64,000 nucleotides of DNA from contig NZ_CP066786.1 in the NCBI RefSeq assembly GCF_016598595.1, positions 1,201,501 through 1,265,500 of the forward strand. The letters are read 5' to 3'. The position numbers and the translations under genes were made by a program. Origin of the DNA: Martelella lutilitoris. GTDB lineage: Bacteria > Pseudomonadota > Alphaproteobacteria > Rhizobiales > Rhizobiaceae. Of the stretch, positions 42,304 through 50,718 are shown piece after piece (the first letter of the stretch is position 1; each line of letters begins with the position of its first letter). Below the pieces are notes generated by a model. The model made no database searches and was not told where the DNA came from. It saw only the letters and a list, made by a program, of their open reading frames with translations.

Positions 42304-43035
42304 TTGCAGACTGTCGTATGCATGAAATGGGGAACGCGATACCCCGCGCTTTACGTCAACCGGCTCTGGTCGATGATCAAGCGGCATACGAAACGGCCGA
42401 CGCGGCTCGTCTGCTTCACCGATGATGCCGAGGGCATTGACGCCGACGTGACGACCTTCCCGCTGCCCGACATCCGCATCGCCGATGACATCGCATACAC
42501 GCCCTGGCGCAAGCTTTCCCTCTGGCAGGCGCCGCTTGCGGATCTTGCGGGTGACGTGCTGTTTCTCGATCTCGATATCGTCATCACCGGCGGGCTGGAC
42601 GCGATGTTCGATTACGAACCCGGAACATTCTGCGCCTGCGAAAACTGGACCCAGATGGGGCAGGGCATTGGCAATACCTCCGTGTTTCGCTGGCATGTCG
42701 GCAGAAATACCCACATTTTCAATGATTTCGAAGAAAGCGGCGCGTCTATCCGGAAAAAATATGGGATCGAACAGGTCTATATTTCCGATGTCGTCGACAG
42801 GATGGTGTTCTGGCCGCGCGCGTGGTGCGTGAGCTTCAAGCACACGCTCCTGCCGACCTGGCCGCTGAATTTTCTGCGCACTCCACCGCTTCCGGAAGGG
42901 ACGAAGATCGTCGCCTTCACGGGCAAGCCGGATCCCGATGAAGCGGCGATCGGCAAATGGCCGCTCTCGGAACCGTGGAAGCGCATCTACAAATATGCCC
43001 GTCCCACGCCGTGGATCGACGAGCACTGGCGCTGA
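42304..43035 (+). CDS. putative glycosyltransferase (rhizobial family)
   Basis: This 243-residue protein begins MQTVVCMKWGTRYPALYVNR and contains LFLDLDIVITGGLDAMFDYE, a D-x-D pattern for metal and nucleotide-sugar binding as in GT-A enzymes. The C-terminal region has NTSVFRWHVGRN and several aromatic residues. The start appears to be TTG 42304, six bases after AGGA; ATG 42322 would remove the first beta strand. No partner gene gives the substrate; the neighbouring GT4 gene suggests surface polysaccharide synthesis. Confidence 0.75.
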   Translation: MQTVVCMKWGTRYPALYVNRLWSMIKRHTKRPTRLVCFTDDAEGIDADVTTFPLPDIRIADDIAYTPWRKLSLWQAPLADLAGDVLFLDLDIVITGGLDAMFDYEPGTFCACENWTQMGQGIGNTSVFRWHVGRNTHIFNDFEESGASIRKKYGIEQVYISDVVDRMVFWPRAWCVSFKHTLLPTWPLNFLRTPPLPEGTKIVAFTGKPDPDEAAIGKWPLSEPWKRIYKYARPTPWIDEHWR

Positions 43036-43095
43036 TGCGCCGGCCCTGTTGCCGAAGCGTTCCGGCAGGGGCCGCGCCGAAGTGTTGGCCGCGGC

Positions 43096-43410
43096 TCAGC
43101 GACCGCGACCGGAGAAAAACGAGTTGCGACCGTTATAGAGCGGCTTTCCGGCACGACGCTTTGTCCGGAAAAGGCGCTTGCGCGGAACCGAGGCTTCGCT
43201 GCCGGCGCTGCCGGCAAGAAAGCCGAGACCGAAGGCCACGAGCCCGACAAGCGCAAGCGCGGAACCGCTGGCGGCAGGATGCTCCCGGGCCGTACGGCCC
43301 AGCGCGTCCACCTCGCCGCGCACCATCGAGCCGGCCCGTTCCACCGGCGTTTTCTGCGAAAAGCGCAGCCGATCAAGCAGTTCGCTCGAGGACGTCTTCT
43401 GTTCAAACAT
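43096..43410 (-). CDS. small membrane-anchored protein of unknown function
   Basis: This 104-residue protein has an N-terminal amphipathic region (FEQKTSSSELLDRLRFSQKT, then RGEVDALGRTAREHP), one TM helix (about 47-70; ALALVGLVAFGLGFLAG) and a very basic tail (PRKRLFRTKRRAGK). The layout resembles DUF883/ElaB-type or DUF3618-type proteins: short helical anchors with a single TM helix near the C-terminus. ATG 43410 follows GGAG. Function unknown. Confidence 0.65.
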   Translation of the reverse strand: MFEQKTSSSELLDRLRFSQKTPVERAGSMVRGEVDALGRTAREHPAASGSALALVGLVAFGLGFLAGSAGSEASVPRKRLFRTKRRAGKPLYNGRNSFFSGRGR

Positions 43411-43605
43411 GTTTTTCTCCGTGCCAACTGGTTCTTCTCCGCCGCCGGAAGGCAACGGAACGATTTTCGGGCCGCGCGAGCCGATGCCCGTCAAAGGGAA
43501 CCGACAGCGCGCGCCGAATGTAGGACCAGATCAACGCGAAACTATGGCGGCCGGTTCCGACCGGCTCAACCGTGGCAGGGAAGGCGCATAAGCGCCTGAT
43601 CCGTT

Positions 43606-43683
43606 CTAGATGAACAGCATCGCCGTTACGAAAACGAATGCGGCTCCGATCAGGATCGTATGCAGGGACCGTGATAAACTCAT
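43606..43683 (-). CDS. 25-residue membrane mini-protein
   Basis: A very short ORF encodes a peptide that starts MSLSRSLHTILIGAAF and ends VFVTAMLFI, a single hydrophobic helix. Evidence that it is real: GGAGGAGA lies six bases before the ATG, and a good promoter (TTGCCA, 16 bp, TATATT) lies directly upstream. A longer open frame through the same stop exists, but only the last 25 codons have a proper ribosome site. The role is unknown; such peptides often modulate membrane complexes. Confidence 0.6.
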   Translation of the reverse strand: MSLSRSLHTILIGAAFVFVTAMLFI

Positions 43684-43984
43684 TTTGTCTCCTCCATTTA
43701 TGGTTACGAATATATTACGGTTTTCATGCTTGGCAAAGCGAATTCGTTGCTGCGCTGCAAAGGTCTGCCCCCGCCTGCGGGGCCGCCTGTTCCGGAAAAT
43801 CCAGTCTGGCAGCGATTTCCAGCGGTTAAAATGCGCAACGTCAAGCCTTCGGATTTTCTTCATGAGGGGCTCTCCGGACCGTCCCTTCGACCGCCGCGGT
43901 AGGGATTGCTTGAGCATTCTGTGCAATGCCTTCTATCCTTGAGGAGAAGATAACGGCCCGCGGGCCATGAAGCAGAGGCTGAAG
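43684..43984. other. 301-bp divergent region upstream of the Kef-like gene
   Basis: It contains the promoter of the 25-residue protein (43709-43736) and, toward the Kef gene, a weak possible promoter (TTGAGC, 17 bp, CTATCC, near 43914-43942). Nothing else was recognised. Confidence 0.45.
43709..43736 (-). promoter_or_regulatory. sigma70-like promoter of the 25-residue protein
   Basis: On the minus strand TTGCCA (43736-43731), 16 bases, TATATT (43714-43709). The predicted transcript start is about 20 bases before the mini-protein ATG. Confidence 0.5.
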
Positions 43985-45442
43985 ATGGAGCAGGTCGTAC
44001 ACGAGGCGGTCACGCACGGCGCATCCCACGGCGGCAGTTTTGCCGCCGTCGCGCTTGTCATCGCGGTTGCCGCACTTGCCGGCCTCGGCTTCTTGTGGCT
44101 GCGCCAACCGCCGCTCGTCGGCTTCATTCTCGCCGGCATCCTGCTCGGCCCGACGGGGATGGGGCTGATCGCCAACAGCGACAGCGTTGCGTTTCTTGGC
44201 GAGATGGGCGTGGTCGTCCTGCTGTTCTTCATCGGCATGGAGCTGTCGATCAAGGCCTTTGTCGTGTCGCTCCGTCAGGCGCTGCTGGTGGTGGTCGGCC
44301 AGCTGGCGAGCGCGGCGGTCCTGGCGCTTGTCATCGGTCTTCTGCTCGAGGCGACGACGCGTGAAATCGTGATCCTGAGCTTCGTCATCGCCATGTCGTC
44401 GACCGTGGTGGCGATGAAGATGCTGGACGAGATGGGGGTCTTGCGCGGCGATGCCGGGCGAATCGCCGTCGGCGTGCTGATCGCCCAGGATATCGCCGTC
44501 GTGCCGATGCTGATCTTCGTGTCGAGCTTCGGCGGCTCGGGTTTCGACGTGACCTCGACTGCGATCCGCGTGATTGTCGCGGTCGGCATCATGGCGGGCC
44601 TGCTCTGGTATTTCGGCCGCTACGGCAAGCTGAAGATCCCCTACGCGGAGAAGGTGGAGGACAAGGTCGAACTTCTGGCGCTCGGCGCGCTGGCGCTCTG
44701 CTTTTCGGCGGCGGCCCTCTCGGGCGTTGCCGGGCTGTCGCCGGCCTACGGCGCGTTTCTTGCCGGCATCTGCGTCGGTAATTCGACTCTACGAAGCCGC
44801 GTCATTCCCGTCGTTGAACCGATCCAGAGCGTGCTTCTGGTGATCTTCTTCCTCTCGATCGGCCTGCTGATCGATCTCGGCTTCATCTGGCAGAATCTGT
44901 GGACCGTGCTGCTCGCCGCCGTCGGCGTCATCGCCGCCAAATCCGTGCTGAACGTGATGCTGCTGCGCTGGACCGGCTCCTCCGCCCAGACGGCGCTCGT
45001 CGCCGGGCTTTCCATGGCCCAGGTCGGCGAGTTCTCTTTCGTGCTGGCCGCCGCCGGTCTTGCCGCCGGCGCGCTCGGCGAGGATCTCTATCGCCTTGTC
45101 ATCGCCATGACGGCGATCTCGCTTCTGGTGTCGCCCGTGTGGGTCTCGGTGATGCGCCGTCTCGAGGCGAGCTTCAGCGCCGGGCTGCAAAGCTATCGCA
45201 ACGCGCTGGCGGTCGCCTATGCCCAGGAGCTGCGGGAGGTCGATCGCGGTCGCATCTTCGTCGGGCGGATGGCGGCGGGCGCGAGGGCAAGGCTTGTCGC
45301 GCTCAGCCATGCAAGACGCGAGCGCCGCCGCAGGAAGGCCGAGCGCAAGGCGGAAAAGGCGCGGGAGGAGCAGGCGGTCGATGCAAAGGCAGGGCAGAAG
45401 CCAAAGGGCGCTGCCAATGGCGAGGGCGGCGGCGCGGAGTAA
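43985..45442 (+). CDS. CPA2-family cation:proton antiporter (Kef-like, no TrkA-N domain)
   Basis: This 485-residue membrane protein has about 12 TM helices. Typical CPA2 segments are PLVGFILAGILLGPTGMGLI, VVLLFFIGMELSIKAF, VIAMSSTVVAMKML, VGVLIAQDIAVVPMLIFV (the Asp of the ion site) and AYGAFLAGICVGNSTLRSRV. The C-terminal tail is about 60 residues, highly charged (RRERRRRKAERKAEKAREEQ), and lacks the NAD-binding RCK/TrkA-N domain of KefB/KefC. It probably exports K+ or Na+ in exchange for protons. ATG 43985 is preferred because AGAGG precedes it; ATG 43967 is an alternative. Confidence 0.88.
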   Translation: MEQVVHEAVTHGASHGGSFAAVALVIAVAALAGLGFLWLRQPPLVGFILAGILLGPTGMGLIANSDSVAFLGEMGVVVLLFFIGMELSIKAFVVSLRQALLVVVGQLASAAVLALVIGLLLEATTREIVILSFVIAMSSTVVAMKMLDEMGVLRGDAGRIAVGVLIAQDIAVVPMLIFVSSFGGSGFDVTSTAIRVIVAVGIMAGLLWYFGRYGKLKIPYAEKVEDKVELLALGALALCFSAAALSGVAGLSPAYGAFLAGICVGNSTLRSRVIPVVEPIQSVLLVIFFLSIGLLIDLGFIWQNLWTVLLAAVGVIAAKSVLNVMLLRWTGSSAQTALVAGLSMAQVGEFSFVLAAAGLAAGALGEDLYRLVIAMTAISLLVSPVWVSVMRRLEASFSAGLQSYRNALAVAYAQELREVDRGRIFVGRMAAGARARLVALSHARRERRRRKAERKAEKAREEQAVDAKAGQKPKGAANGEGGGAE

Positions 45443-45586
45443 GGACCGCTTTACCTCGGCGTCAAGCCCGGCTAACCTGACTCCCGTTCAGCTTGCCGCC
45501 CTTCCGGCGGCGGGCCCCGGCATGCCAGGCCGGGAGGGAGGCCAAGCCTCCGGTTCGGCCCGACCCTTTCATACCGGGATCTTCCG

Positions 45587-46807
45587 ATGACTGTCCTTGC
45601 ATTCCTGCGCGAAAACGCCCGCTGGGTGGGCGGCGCGTTTTTGATGAACTATTTCACAGCCTTCGGGCAAACCTATTTCATCTCGCTCTCGGCGGGCGAC
45701 ATCCGCGCCGAATATGGCCTCAGCCACGGCGATTTCGGCCTCGTCTATATGGGCGCGACGCTCTTGAGCGCGGCAACGCTCACGCGTCTCGGCCGGATCG
45801 TCGACCATCGCAGCGTGGTGCAGGTTGTTCTTCTCGTCATGCCGCTTCTGGCGCTCGCCTGCCTGCTGATGGCCCTTTCGCGGTGGGTCTTCCTGCTGTT
45901 CATCGCGCTCTACATGCTGCGGCTTTTCGGACAGGGCATGATGAGCCATATCGCGGTGACCGCCATGGGCCGCTGGTTCAACGCCATGCGCGGGCGGGCC
46001 GTTTCCTTCTCCTCGCTCGGCCTGCAGACGGCGGAGGCCAGCTTTCCGCTGATCTTCGTGGCGGTGTCCGGCCTGGTCGGCTGGCGCGGAAGTTGGGTTG
46101 CCGCCGCCGCCCTGACGCTCGCCGTCGGCCTGCCGCTGATCGTCGCCCTGATGCGGGTGGAGCGAGCGCCGCAATCGGCAGCCACGGGCCACAAGGTGCA
46201 GACGGCGCCGCGCGACTGGACGCGTGGCGAGGTGCTGCGCGACCCCTTGTTCTGGGCAATCCTCGCCGTCTTCCTGGCGCCGCCCTTCATCGGCACCACG
46301 ATCTTCTTCCACCAGGTCTATATGGTGGAGCTGCGCGGCTGGACGCTGGAAATGTTTGCGGGCTCGTTCTTCCTGATGTCGATTTCGAGCCTGGCGGCGA
46401 TGCTGGCAACCGGTGTCATGGTCGACCGGTTTTCCTCGGTGGCTGTCATGCCCTTCATGCTGCTGCCGATTGCCGCCGCCTGCCTGATCATCGGCTTTTC
46501 GGGCGCTGCATGGACGCCCTTTGTCTTCATGCCGCTGATCGGTTTTTCCATGGGGGCGTCGGGCACGCTCAACGGCTCGCTCTGGCCGGAGCTTTACGGC
46601 GCGCGCCATCTCGGCAGCATCCGCGCCGTCGTCATTGCGGCGATCGTGTTCTCCACCGCCGTCGGCCCGGGGCTGACAGGCTATCTGATCGATGCCGGCG
46701 TTTTCTATCCGGCGCAGATTGCCGTGATGGGCATCGTCAGCATCGCTCTCGCCATGCTGATGGCAGGCCTGCGCCGCCGCCTTCTGAAACGAGCCGGCGC
46801 AGAATGA
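45587..46807 (+). CDS. MFS transporter
   Basis: This is a 406-residue major facilitator with 12 predicted TM helices in two halves and a cytoplasmic loop (about 185-215; RAPQSAATGHKVQTAPRDW). The motif A-like segment LTRLGRIVDHRSVV follows TM2, and MVDRFSS occurs at the matching place in the second half. LYMLRLFGQGMMSHIAVTAMG resembles monocarboxylate/oxalate-type MFS members. Substrate unknown. A strong terminator shared with rpmG follows. Confidence 0.88.
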   Translation: MTVLAFLRENARWVGGAFLMNYFTAFGQTYFISLSAGDIRAEYGLSHGDFGLVYMGATLLSAATLTRLGRIVDHRSVVQVVLLVMPLLALACLLMALSRWVFLLFIALYMLRLFGQGMMSHIAVTAMGRWFNAMRGRAVSFSSLGLQTAEASFPLIFVAVSGLVGWRGSWVAAAALTLAVGLPLIVALMRVERAPQSAATGHKVQTAPRDWTRGEVLRDPLFWAILAVFLAPPFIGTTIFFHQVYMVELRGWTLEMFAGSFFLMSISSLAAMLATGVMVDRFSSVAVMPFMLLPIAAACLIIGFSGAAWTPFVFMPLIGFSMGASGTLNGSLWPELYGARHLGSIRAVVIAAIVFSTAVGPGLTGYLIDAGVFYPAQIAVMGIVSIALAMLMAGLRRRLLKRAGAE

Positions 46808-46808
46808 A

Positions 46809-46837
46809 AAAGCCCGGCTCAAAACGAGCCGGGCTTT
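46809..46837. terminator. bidirectional terminator between the MFS gene and rpmG
   Basis: A 12-bp perfect stem (AAAGCCCGGCTC with GAGCCGGGCTTT) has a 5-base loop AAAAC. It gives a TTTTT tail on the minus strand for rpmG and TTT on the plus strand for the MFS gene. Confidence 0.88.
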
Positions 46838-46863
46838 CCCAAGAAACCAGTCAGCACAAGATC

Positions 46864-47031
46864 TTACTTGATCTTGGCTTCCTTGAACTCGACGTGCTTT
46901 CGCGCGATCGGATCATATTTGGTCTTGACCATCTTTTCCGTCATCGTGCGGCTGTTCTTCTTGGTGACGTAGAAAAAGCCGGTGTCTGCCGTCGACAGCA
47001 GCTTGATCTTGATCGTTGTTGCTTTTGCCAT
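46864..47031 (-). CDS. rpmG: 50S ribosomal protein L33
   Basis: This 55-residue protein reads [20 protein letters not shown], then [20 protein letters not shown] and [15 protein letters not shown]. It matches bacterial L33 of the cysteine-free type, found throughout alphaproteobacteria. It is a component of the large ribosomal subunit near the E site. ATG 47031 follows GAAGG. It stands alone with the shared terminator downstream. It is too short for usual ORF cut-offs but certain by sequence. Confidence 0.96.
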   Translation of the reverse strand: MAKATTIKIKLLSTADTGFFYVTKKNSRTMTEKMVKTKYDPIARKHVEFKEAKIK

Positions 47032-47325
47032 GTTCTTCTGCCTTCAAGAGCAATCCGCTCTCCATTCCGGAGAATGCGGAACCGGTACGCCCGGACTGTT
47101 ACCTAAAAATCAAGAAGCGCCCGCATCGGACGCTTCGCTGGGCTCGCCGGGCCTTCGCCACGGCAAAATCTGGCGGGACACTACGAATCTCCACGCAAAA
47201 GTCAAGGCTGGGCTGTCGCAAAACCGAAAGCATTGGCCTTCAGTCGAAACTTTTGTTGCCGCAAGGCCGATATTGTTCTTAAACGCCGACGGCGCAACAG
47301 GCGTGAACGAGACGGGGAACGGATC

Positions 47326-48000
47326 ATGATACCGTGGGAAGAGCTGGACGAGGCCGCAATCCCGGGTGAGGCGGGCACGCTCCGGCTGAAGCGGCGCGGC
47401 GCGGAATATTCAATCATGCTCGGCGCGAACGAACTGATGAACAGCCGGCTTTCCGGCTCGGAGGAGGCGCTGGCGGAGCTGTCGGCCGAGAAGCTTGCCG
47501 GCCGCGCACGGCCGATGGTGGTGATCGGCGGCCTCGGCATGGGGTTCACGCTGCGCGCGGCGCTCGCGGTTTTGCCGAAAGATGCCCGCATCATCATCGC
47601 CGAACTGGTGCCGGCGGTCATCGCCTGGGCACGCGGGCCGATGGCCGACGTGTTCTCGGGGGCGCTCGACGATTCCCGCGTGGAGATTGTCGAAGGCGAT
47701 GTGGCGGCGCTGATCACCGCTTCGAAGGGCCGCTTCGATGCGATCCTTCTTGATGTCGACAACGGGCCGGACGGGTTGACCCGCGACGACAACGACCGGC
47801 TCTACAGTCTCGCGGGCCTTGCCGCCGCGAAAAGGGCGCTGAAAAAGGGCGGCGTGCTCGCCGTCTGGTCCGCGCATCCCGATGAACGCTTCACCGCCCG
47901 CATGAGGAAGAGCGGTTTCGAAACCGAGGCGAAGACGGTACGCGCCCACCGCAAGAAACGCGGACTGAAGCATGTGATCTGGCTTGGCCTCGCGCGCTAA
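47326..48000 (+). CDS. spermidine-synthase-like class I methyltransferase-fold protein
   Basis: This 224-residue Rossmann-fold protein has a motif I-like VVIGGLGMGFTLRAALAVLP, an acidic loop IIIAELVPAVIAWAR, then VEIVEGDVAALI and FDAILLDVDNGPDGLTRDDN. These are the segments of spermidine synthase and related SAM or decarboxy-SAM enzymes, but the aminopropyltransferase catalytic Asp pattern is only partly present. ATG 47326 follows GGGGAAC. Function beyond the fold is uncertain. A 294-bp spacer upstream holds the rpmG promoter and nothing else recognised. Confidence 0.75.
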   Translation: MIPWEELDEAAIPGEAGTLRLKRRGAEYSIMLGANELMNSRLSGSEEALAELSAEKLAGRARPMVVIGGLGMGFTLRAALAVLPKDARIIIAELVPAVIAWARGPMADVFSGALDDSRVEIVEGDVAALITASKGRFDAILLDVDNGPDGLTRDDNDRLYSLAGLAAAKRALKKGGVLAVWSAHPDERFTARMRKSGFETEAKTVRAHRKKRGLKHVIWLGLAR

Positions 48001-48040
48001 TTCGCAAGGCGCGCGGCGGGCAGAAAGCGCTGCCTGGCTG

Positions 48041-48069
48041 TTGACCCGCTCGCCGATCTTAACCATACA
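48041..48069 (+). promoter_or_regulatory. sigma70-like promoter of the diguanylate cyclase gene
   Basis: TTGACC (48041-48046), 17 bases, CATACA (48064-48069). It lies 62 bp upstream of the start codon. Confidence 0.5.
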
Positions 48070-48130
48070 GTGTAGAAGGCATGCCATTGTCCGCAGCGTG
48101 CGCTGAGACCAAACGGGACGTTGCTCTTTC

Positions 48131-49039
48131 ATGGAAGGCAAACTGAGACGCATTCTCCGCTTCATGGAATTGACCGACGTGTTTTTCGCGGTATTCGATG
48201 AAGAAGACAGGCTGCTTTTCGCCAACCGTAAGTACCGGGAAACCTTCTTTCTCGAAGCGGAGGAAAATCCGTACTGGCCCGATCTGATGCGCCGCAATTT
48301 CCATGCACGCCGCGGCACGGTGATCTCCAGCCCGGATTTCGAACTGTGGCTGAAGGGCACGCTGTCGAGGCGCGGCAAGGTGCCGTTCCGCGCCTTCGAG
48401 ACCGACGTGCATGACGGCACCTGGCTGTGGATGACGGAAACGGTGGACGAGGACGGGTGGATGTTGTGCCTTGCAAGCGACATCACGCCGCTTCGCGCGC
48501 AGGGGCGGACGCTGCGGCAGGAACGCGACATCGCGCTCAGATCTTCGCTGACGGACGATCTGACGGGCATCGCCAATCGTCGTTTCCTGATGGAGCGGCT
48601 TGTCGACATGATCGAGCGCGAGGCGGAGGCGACAAGGAGCCCGCCAGGCTGTTTTGCTATCCTGGATGTCGACAACTTCAAGCAGGTCAATGATCGCTTT
48701 GGCCACGCCTGCGGCGACCGCCTGCTGGTTGGCTTCGCCCAGAAGATCTCGACGCTGGTCCGGCGCATCGACTGTTTCGGCCGCCTTGGCGGCGAGGAGT
48801 TCGGTCTCGTCCTGCCGCGCATGACGCCGCCGGAGGCCGCAGGCGCGGTCGAGGCGATGCTGGAGGCAGTGAGGGCGCTCAGGCCGTTTTCCGAACACCC
48901 GGATTTCAGCTATTCCTTTTCCGCCGGCATTGCGCCTGCAAACTGCCGCGAGGATCAGGCCGATCTCTATGCCCGCGCCGACGCGGCGCTCTACAAGGCG
49001 AAGCGCGCCGGTAAGAACAGGGTCTGCCTTTCCGACTGA
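48131..49039 (+). CDS. PAS-GGDEF diguanylate cyclase
   Basis: This is a 302-residue cytoplasmic protein. The N-terminal half (about 1-125) looks like a PAS sensor (DVFFAVFDEEDRLLFANRKY, DGWMLCLASDITPL), joined by a helix (RQERDIALRSSLTDDLTGIA) to a GGDEF domain (about 135-300) with active site RLGGEEFGL and the product-inhibition I-site RRID five residues before it. It should therefore be an active, feedback-controlled enzyme making c-di-GMP. No EAL domain and no membrane segment. It has its own promoter. Confidence 0.92.
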   Translation: MEGKLRRILRFMELTDVFFAVFDEEDRLLFANRKYRETFFLEAEENPYWPDLMRRNFHARRGTVISSPDFELWLKGTLSRRGKVPFRAFETDVHDGTWLWMTETVDEDGWMLCLASDITPLRAQGRTLRQERDIALRSSLTDDLTGIANRRFLMERLVDMIEREAEATRSPPGCFAILDVDNFKQVNDRFGHACGDRLLVGFAQKISTLVRRIDCFGRLGGEEFGLVLPRMTPPEAAGAVEAMLEAVRALRPFSEHPDFSYSFSAGIAPANCREDQADLYARADAALYKAKRAGKNRVCLSD

Positions 49040-49084
49040 GGGCGTTATGAAGGGGCGTCGCCTGTCCGTCCGCGGCGAAGGAAA

Positions 49085-49113
49085 TTGACCTTCGTGCGCA
49101 TCGCGATTACATA
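49085..49113 (+). promoter_or_regulatory. promoter of the guanidine exporter leader
   Basis: TTGACC (49085-49090), exactly 17 bases, TACATA (49108-49113). The start of transcription should fall near 49120, just at the first riboswitch stem. Confidence 0.65.
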
Positions 49114-49120
49114 AAGCCCG

Positions 49121-49164
49121 CGCGGGACGGCCCGCGTCTTCTGTCACAATCCGGGACGGCCCGG
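49121..49164 (+). promoter_or_regulatory. guanidine-II (mini-ykkC) riboswitch
   Basis: Two short hairpins have identical ACGG loops: CGCGGG-ACGG-CCCGCG (49121-49136) and CCGGG-ACGG-CCCGG (49151-49164), 14 bases apart. This is the defining form of the guanidine-II (mini-ykkC) riboswitch, whose loops (ACGR) bind guanidinium and dock on each other. It lies 15 bases before the AAGGAGGG ribosome site of a SugE/Gdx gene, a known target. Guanidine binding should free the ribosome site and raise exporter synthesis. Confidence 0.9.
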
Positions 49165-49193
49165 CCACTCTTGATCAAAAGGAGGGCCGTGTC

Positions 49194-49511
49194 ATGGCCT
49201 GGTTCATGCTTGCAATCGCCGGCGTTCTTGAAATCGTCTGGGCGTTCTCGATGAAAAAGTCCGCAGGCTTCACCCTTCCCGGTCCCACGCTCGTCACCGT
49301 CGTCGCGGCCGCCGCAAGCTTTGCGCTGCTGTCGGTTTCCATGCGTGCGCTGCCGCTCGGCACGGCTTATACGATCTGGACCGGCATCGGCGCCGTCGGC
49401 GCGTTCGCCGTCGGGGTTGCGGTTCTCGGCGAAGCGGCGACGCCGGGCAGGCTCATTGCGGCGGCGTTGATCATTTCCGGAATTGTGGTGATGAAGCTGT
49501 CGGAAGGTTAG
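49194..49511 (+). CDS. gdx: guanidinium exporter of the SMR family (Gdx/SugE)
   Basis: This 105-residue protein has four TM helices. It starts MAWFMLAIAGVLEIVWAFSM, with the essential Glu (residue 13) that couples proton and substrate, and contains KKSAGFTLPGPTL and GTAYTIWTGIGAVGAFAVG. The sequence fits the SugE/Gdx branch rather than EmrE-type drug pumps, and the guanidine-II riboswitch in the leader supports guanidinium export. Works as an antiparallel dimer. The ribosome site AAGGAGGG is eight bases before ATG. Confidence 0.95.
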   Translation: MAWFMLAIAGVLEIVWAFSMKKSAGFTLPGPTLVTVVAAAASFALLSVSMRALPLGTAYTIWTGIGAVGAFAVGVAVLGEAATPGRLIAAALIISGIVVMKLSEG

Positions 49512-49584
49512 GCCACCGCGGCAGGTCGCCGGTTTCCTTTGCCCGCTTCCGCGATCGCGGCTCTTTCGCTCGGCTGCCGTCGCG

Positions 49585-50130
49585 TCAGCGGTTCACTTCG
49601 AGCTCGCCTTCGACATAGTCGAGCGCCGGCCTGCGGAAACCCATCGCCGCCCAGGCGGCCATGAGGCGAAAGAAGAAAGACGCCGAATAGGTCTTCAGGT
49701 TCGGCACGTCGTCCGTCAGCGTTGACGGATCGTCGAGCGTGCCGGCCATTGTTCTCAGTTGCAGCGGGGGCAGGGCGCCCTCCGGCCAGAGGACGCCGTA
49801 GAGGTCGACCCAGTGGCCGACCGTGACGTCGAGCAGGATCGGCGTGTTGCAGCAGACCGCGACGGCCCGCCGGGTCCTTGTCCTGTCGTTCAGCCGGAAC
49901 GCACGCAGGTTCTCTGCGCCCCTTATGCAGCGCACCCGGTCCTTGCGGTAGACTTCCATGCGCGTGCCGCCCGACGCTTCCCGCAGGCGCGGAGCCCCGG
50001 GAAGGCTTTCCATGATTTCGGCGGCTGTCCGGCATGAGCTGCACAGGCATTCGGCGCTCATGATCGGTGCGTCCTCCGCCTCCATGACCACGCCGCCACA
50101 GCGGCATTGCACCCTCGCTATTCTCGCCAT
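49585..50130 (-). CDS. DUF6151/GFA-like zinc-binding protein
   Basis: This is a 181-residue protein. Cysteines are arranged as CRCGG, CLCSSCRTA and later VCCNTPILL, the pattern of glutathione-dependent formaldehyde-activating (GFA/CENP-V) zinc folds. The C-terminal part (SFFFRLMAAWAAMGFRRPAL) is specific to the DUF6151-type branch. ATG 50130 sits seven bases after AAGGAGG, while the ATG at 50136 is one base from it and thus less likely. Cytoplasmic; no reaction is known. It is followed by gdx on the opposite strand (convergent). Confidence 0.72.
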   Translation of the reverse strand: MARIARVQCRCGGVVMEAEDAPIMSAECLCSSCRTAAEIMESLPGAPRLREASGGTRMEVYRKDRVRCIRGAENLRAFRLNDRTRTRRAVAVCCNTPILLDVTVGHWVDLYGVLWPEGALPPLQLRTMAGTLDDPSTLTDDVPNLKTYSASFFFRLMAAWAAMGFRRPALDYVEGELEVNR

Positions 50131-50161
50131 CGGCATGCCTCCTTTCCGCCGGGATGCCGGG

Positions 50162-50614
50162 CTACTGCCTGTTCTTCAGCGCATCGCGGATTTCGAGCAG
50201 AACGTCCAGTTCGCTCGGTCCGGGCGGCGGGGCCGCTGCGGCTTCGGCTTCCGCCTGCTTCTTCGCCTTGCGTTCGGCTGCGGCGCGCACGCGGTTGATG
50301 GTCTTGACCAGCAGGAAGACGACGAAGGCAATGATGAGGAAGTTGATGACGGAGGTGACGAAGGCGCCATAGGCGAAGATCGCCGCGCTCGAATCGCGCG
50401 CGTCGGCGAGGCTCGCGCCTTCGGGAACCGTGCCGTTCATCACGAAATACATGTCTGAAAAATCGATGCCGCCGATGATCAGCCCGATAATCGGGTCGAT
50501 GATGTCAGCCACCAGCGAGCGGACGATGGCGGTGAACGCCGCGCCGACGATAATGCCGACGGCCATGTCCACGACATTGCCTCTCGCAATGAAATCCCTG
50601 AATTCCTTGAGCAT
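50162..50614 (-). CDS. mscL: large-conductance mechanosensitive channel MscL
   Basis: This 150-residue MscL opens under membrane tension to release solutes on osmotic downshift. The N-terminal amphipathic helix and TM1 are [20 protein letters not shown] and onward, with the glycine-rich pore [16 protein letters not shown] periplasmic loop (about 55-75) precedes TM2 ([20 protein letters not shown]). The cytoplasmic tail is basic, then Ala/Pro-rich. GGAGG precedes ATG. Confidence 0.97.
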   Translation of the reverse strand: MLKEFRDFIARGNVVDMAVGIIVGAAFTAIVRSLVADIIDPIIGLIIGGIDFSDMYFVMNGTVPEGASLADARDSSAAIFAYGAFVTSVINFLIIAFVVFLLVKTINRVRAAAERKAKKQAEAEAAAAPPPGPSELDVLLEIRDALKNRQ

Positions 50615-50718
50615 GAAACCTCCATCCTTGCCGATCTCGTCCGCTGCGAGAGGACAAGGTTAGGCGATTGCACGGGAAGGTTCCATACGCTCCGGGTTGA
50701 AAGGGGAATTCGGGCCGC

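Noticed and set aside
43684..43926. N-terminal extension of the 25-residue protein to 106 residues
   Set aside because: The extension covers the promoter and lacks a ribosome site; the short form has both.
45443..45586. GC-rich hairpins upstream of the MFS gene as a riboswitch
   Set aside because: Stem-forming but I could not match any known riboswitch motif; ordinary GC-rich spacer is as likely.
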